7,933 nt of DNA from an uncultured Alistipes sp. (lineage in GTDB: Bacteria; Bacteroidota; Bacteroidia; Bacteroidales; Rikenellaceae), in assembly GCA_900552955.1 (NCBI GenBank), contig USBO01000081.1, positions 1-7,933 of the forward strand, read 5' to 3'. Positions 6,900-7,933 of this stretch are shown here, in pieces; the first letter of the stretch is position 1; every line of letters begins with the position of its first letter. The position numbers and the translations under genes are program-made. A model generated the notes under the pieces. That model saw nothing but the letters and a program-made list of their open reading frames with translations. It was not told where the DNA came from and did not search any database.

Positions 6900-7874
6900 C
6901 TATGGTTCTACGACCGTTGCCGCCGTTTTTCGCAGCACTGCGAGCTGCCGCCGTCCTGCCGGACACTCCGCGCAGCGGCGCCGGTCGCAGTATTCGGTGG
7001 CCAGTTGCAGCAGCGCCTGCGATTCGAAGGCGTTGGCTGGCCGCAGACCGTAGAAGCGCCAGTGGCGCATGAAGCGGTTCTCCTCGGCCGGAATCGCCTC
7101 GAGCAGCTGGAAAGCCCGCTCGCGCAGGCGTTCGTTGCCGTTGTAGGCGCCGTAGGCGTATTGGATCAGCGAGACAAGATTGATGCCGAGCAGATCGGCT
7201 TTCATCCGGCCGATGCGTTTGGGCAGTTCGTGGGTCGGCGCGGCCGGAATGTAGTGGGTGTACCAGTAGTCGGAGGCTTCGGCCGAAAACAGACGGCGGA
7301 CATCCTCCGCCGTGCGGCATTCGACCAGCCGGTCGATCAGGAAGTCGTTCGAGGCGAGGAACGCCGCCAGTTGGGCGATGCGCAGCAGGGGATGGTTGGC
7401 CGGACGGATGTCGCGCAGATTCCACTCGGCGCCCGTCATCGGTTCGATCCCGTATTTGTGCGAGAAGTAGCCGAAATCCTCCTTCAGCGAGCGGGTGTAG
7501 GCGTCGTCGCGGTAGTTGTCCAGCAGTCCCGAGGCGCCGAACAGCATCGCTTCGACGGCGTGCAGCGACGCCCGTTCGCGCAGCACCATGCGGTAGCTCA
7601 CGCGCCGCGCCAGCATGAGGAAAGCATCGCGGTTGGTGGTGTCGCCGATCGTGCGGAAGAGCAGCACGTAGAAGGTCTGGTTCCAGTTGCGGTCGCTCTC
7701 GTCGAAGAGTTCGCGCACCACCTTGTACTTGCGTTCGAGGCGGTCGTAGGCCAGCCGCGTGTAGAGATCGTGGCGGTGCAGCGTGTCGAGGCGCGCGATG
7801 TACCCGCCGCAGGCGTAGGTCGCGGCTCCGGCCGTCAGCCGGCGTTCGGCGCGTCGTACCTCCTCTTCGGTCAT
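6900..7874 (-). CDS. DUF2851-like protein lacking the usual N-terminal part
   Basis: Function unknown. From memory, the 324-residue sequence follows the middle and C-terminal parts of DUF2851 proteins of Bacteroidota: DRLERK (44-49), NWNQTFYVLLFRTIGDTTNRDAF (63-85), a VEAMLFGASGLL block (107-118), LRDIRPANHPLLRIAQLA (153-170), YWYTHY (203-208), and a C-terminal cysteine cluster Cys296-x4-Cys301-x2-Cys304 that could bind metal. Known relatives are, as I recall, about 420 residues and begin with roughly 100 more residues that are not encoded here. The same frame hits TGA at 7917-7919, 42 bases before this ATG, so no longer start exists in frame. The start lies 4 bases after the preceding stop, pointing to translational coupling; TAAGG just before it is at best a weak ribosome site. 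No signal peptide or membrane segment is seen, so it is probably cytosolic. Confidence 0.82.
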   Translation of the reverse strand: MTEEEVRRAERRLTAGAATYACGGYIARLDTLHRHDLYTRLAYDRLERKYKVVRELFDESDRNWNQTFYVLLFRTIGDTTNRDAFLMLARRVSYRMVLRERASLHAVEAMLFGASGLLDNYRDDAYTRSLKEDFGYFSHKYGIEPMTGAEWNLRDIRPANHPLLRIAQLAAFLASNDFLIDRLVECRTAEDVRRLFSAEASDYWYTHYIPAAPTHELPKRIGRMKADLLGINLVSLIQYAYGAYNGNERLRERAFQLLEAIPAEENRFMRHWRFYGLRPANAFESQALLQLATEYCDRRRCAECPAGRRQLAVLRKTAATVVEP

Positions 7875-7878
7875 GGCC

Positions 7879-7933
7879 TTAGAGCAGGTTGAGTTCGATG
7901 AGCGCCTCTTCGGACATCATGCTCTTGTCCCAC
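7879..7933 (-). CDS. C-terminal end of an unidentified gene, partial at the window edge
   Basis: On the minus strand an open frame enters from the right edge and ends at TAA (7881-7879), giving WDKSMMSEEALIELNLL. I do not recognise the protein. Its stop lies 4 bases before the DUF2851-like start, the spacing expected of an operon neighbour, and the residues (Glu/Leu-rich, helical) look like a real protein terminus. With only 17 codons visible, the call rests on position and codon usage. Confidence 0.5.
   Translation of the reverse strand, partial: WDKSMMSEEALIELNLL

Noticed and set aside
7853..7861. GAGGAGGT, a near-perfect Shine-Dalgarno, inside the start of the DUF2851-like gene on the minus strand
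   Set aside because: No ATG, GTG or TTG follows at a usable distance in frame, so it is best explained as Glu-Glu-Val codons.
1..7933. Search for a mobile element, CRISPR array, toxin-antitoxin pair, phage gene or defence system
   Set aside because: Nearly all bases are accounted for by conserved housekeeping or metabolic genes with similar composition; no transposase, integrase, repeat array or foreign-looking patch was seen.

Overview
The window is ordinary chromosomal housekeeping DNA, most likely from a GC-rich member of the Bacteroidota (an Alistipes/Rikenellaceae-like Bacteroidales is my best guess). The reasons are an extra-long SecA (1097 residues) with insertions known from Bacteroidota SecA, a protein resembling the Bacteroidota family DUF2851, start codons with weak or no Shine-Dalgarno sequences, and a perfect TAnnTTTG (-7) promoter element in front of secA. 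The genus is inferred from memory of these families, not from a search.

Layout. At the left end, on the plus strand, come a purine-nucleoside phosphorylase gene missing only about its first two codons (1-803) and, 21 bases later, ssb (825-1325). They converge on a minus-strand block, and a strong hairpin terminator (1366-1395) lies in the gap. The minus-strand genes, in order of transcription (right to left), are: the last 17 codons of an unidentified gene (7879-7933), a DUF2851-like protein without the usual N-terminal part (6900-7874), a 2x[4Fe-4S] ferredoxin-nitroreductase fusion (6047-6883), secA with its own promoter (2655-5948), a dCMP/cytidine deaminase-family enzyme (2155-2592) and a short-chain dehydrogenase (1403-2137).

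The minus strand probably holds two transcription units. The first runs from the right edge through the nitroreductase, with gaps of 4 and 16 bases. The second starts at the secA promoter in the 98-base gap at 5949-6046 and runs to the shared terminator. A long stem-loop (2604-2640) sits between secA and the deaminase gene and could terminate or tune expression of the last two genes.

Functionally the set mixes nucleotide metabolism (phosphorylase, dCMP deaminase), DNA maintenance (SSB), protein export (SecA) and two redox enzymes of unknown substrate. I found no mobile element, CRISPR array, tRNA or rRNA, no gene-free stretch above 300 bases, and no convincing new multi-gene system. The points most worth a second look are the two RNA hairpins, the secA promoter with an overlapping palindrome, the ferredoxin-nitroreductase and the shortened DUF2851 protein.
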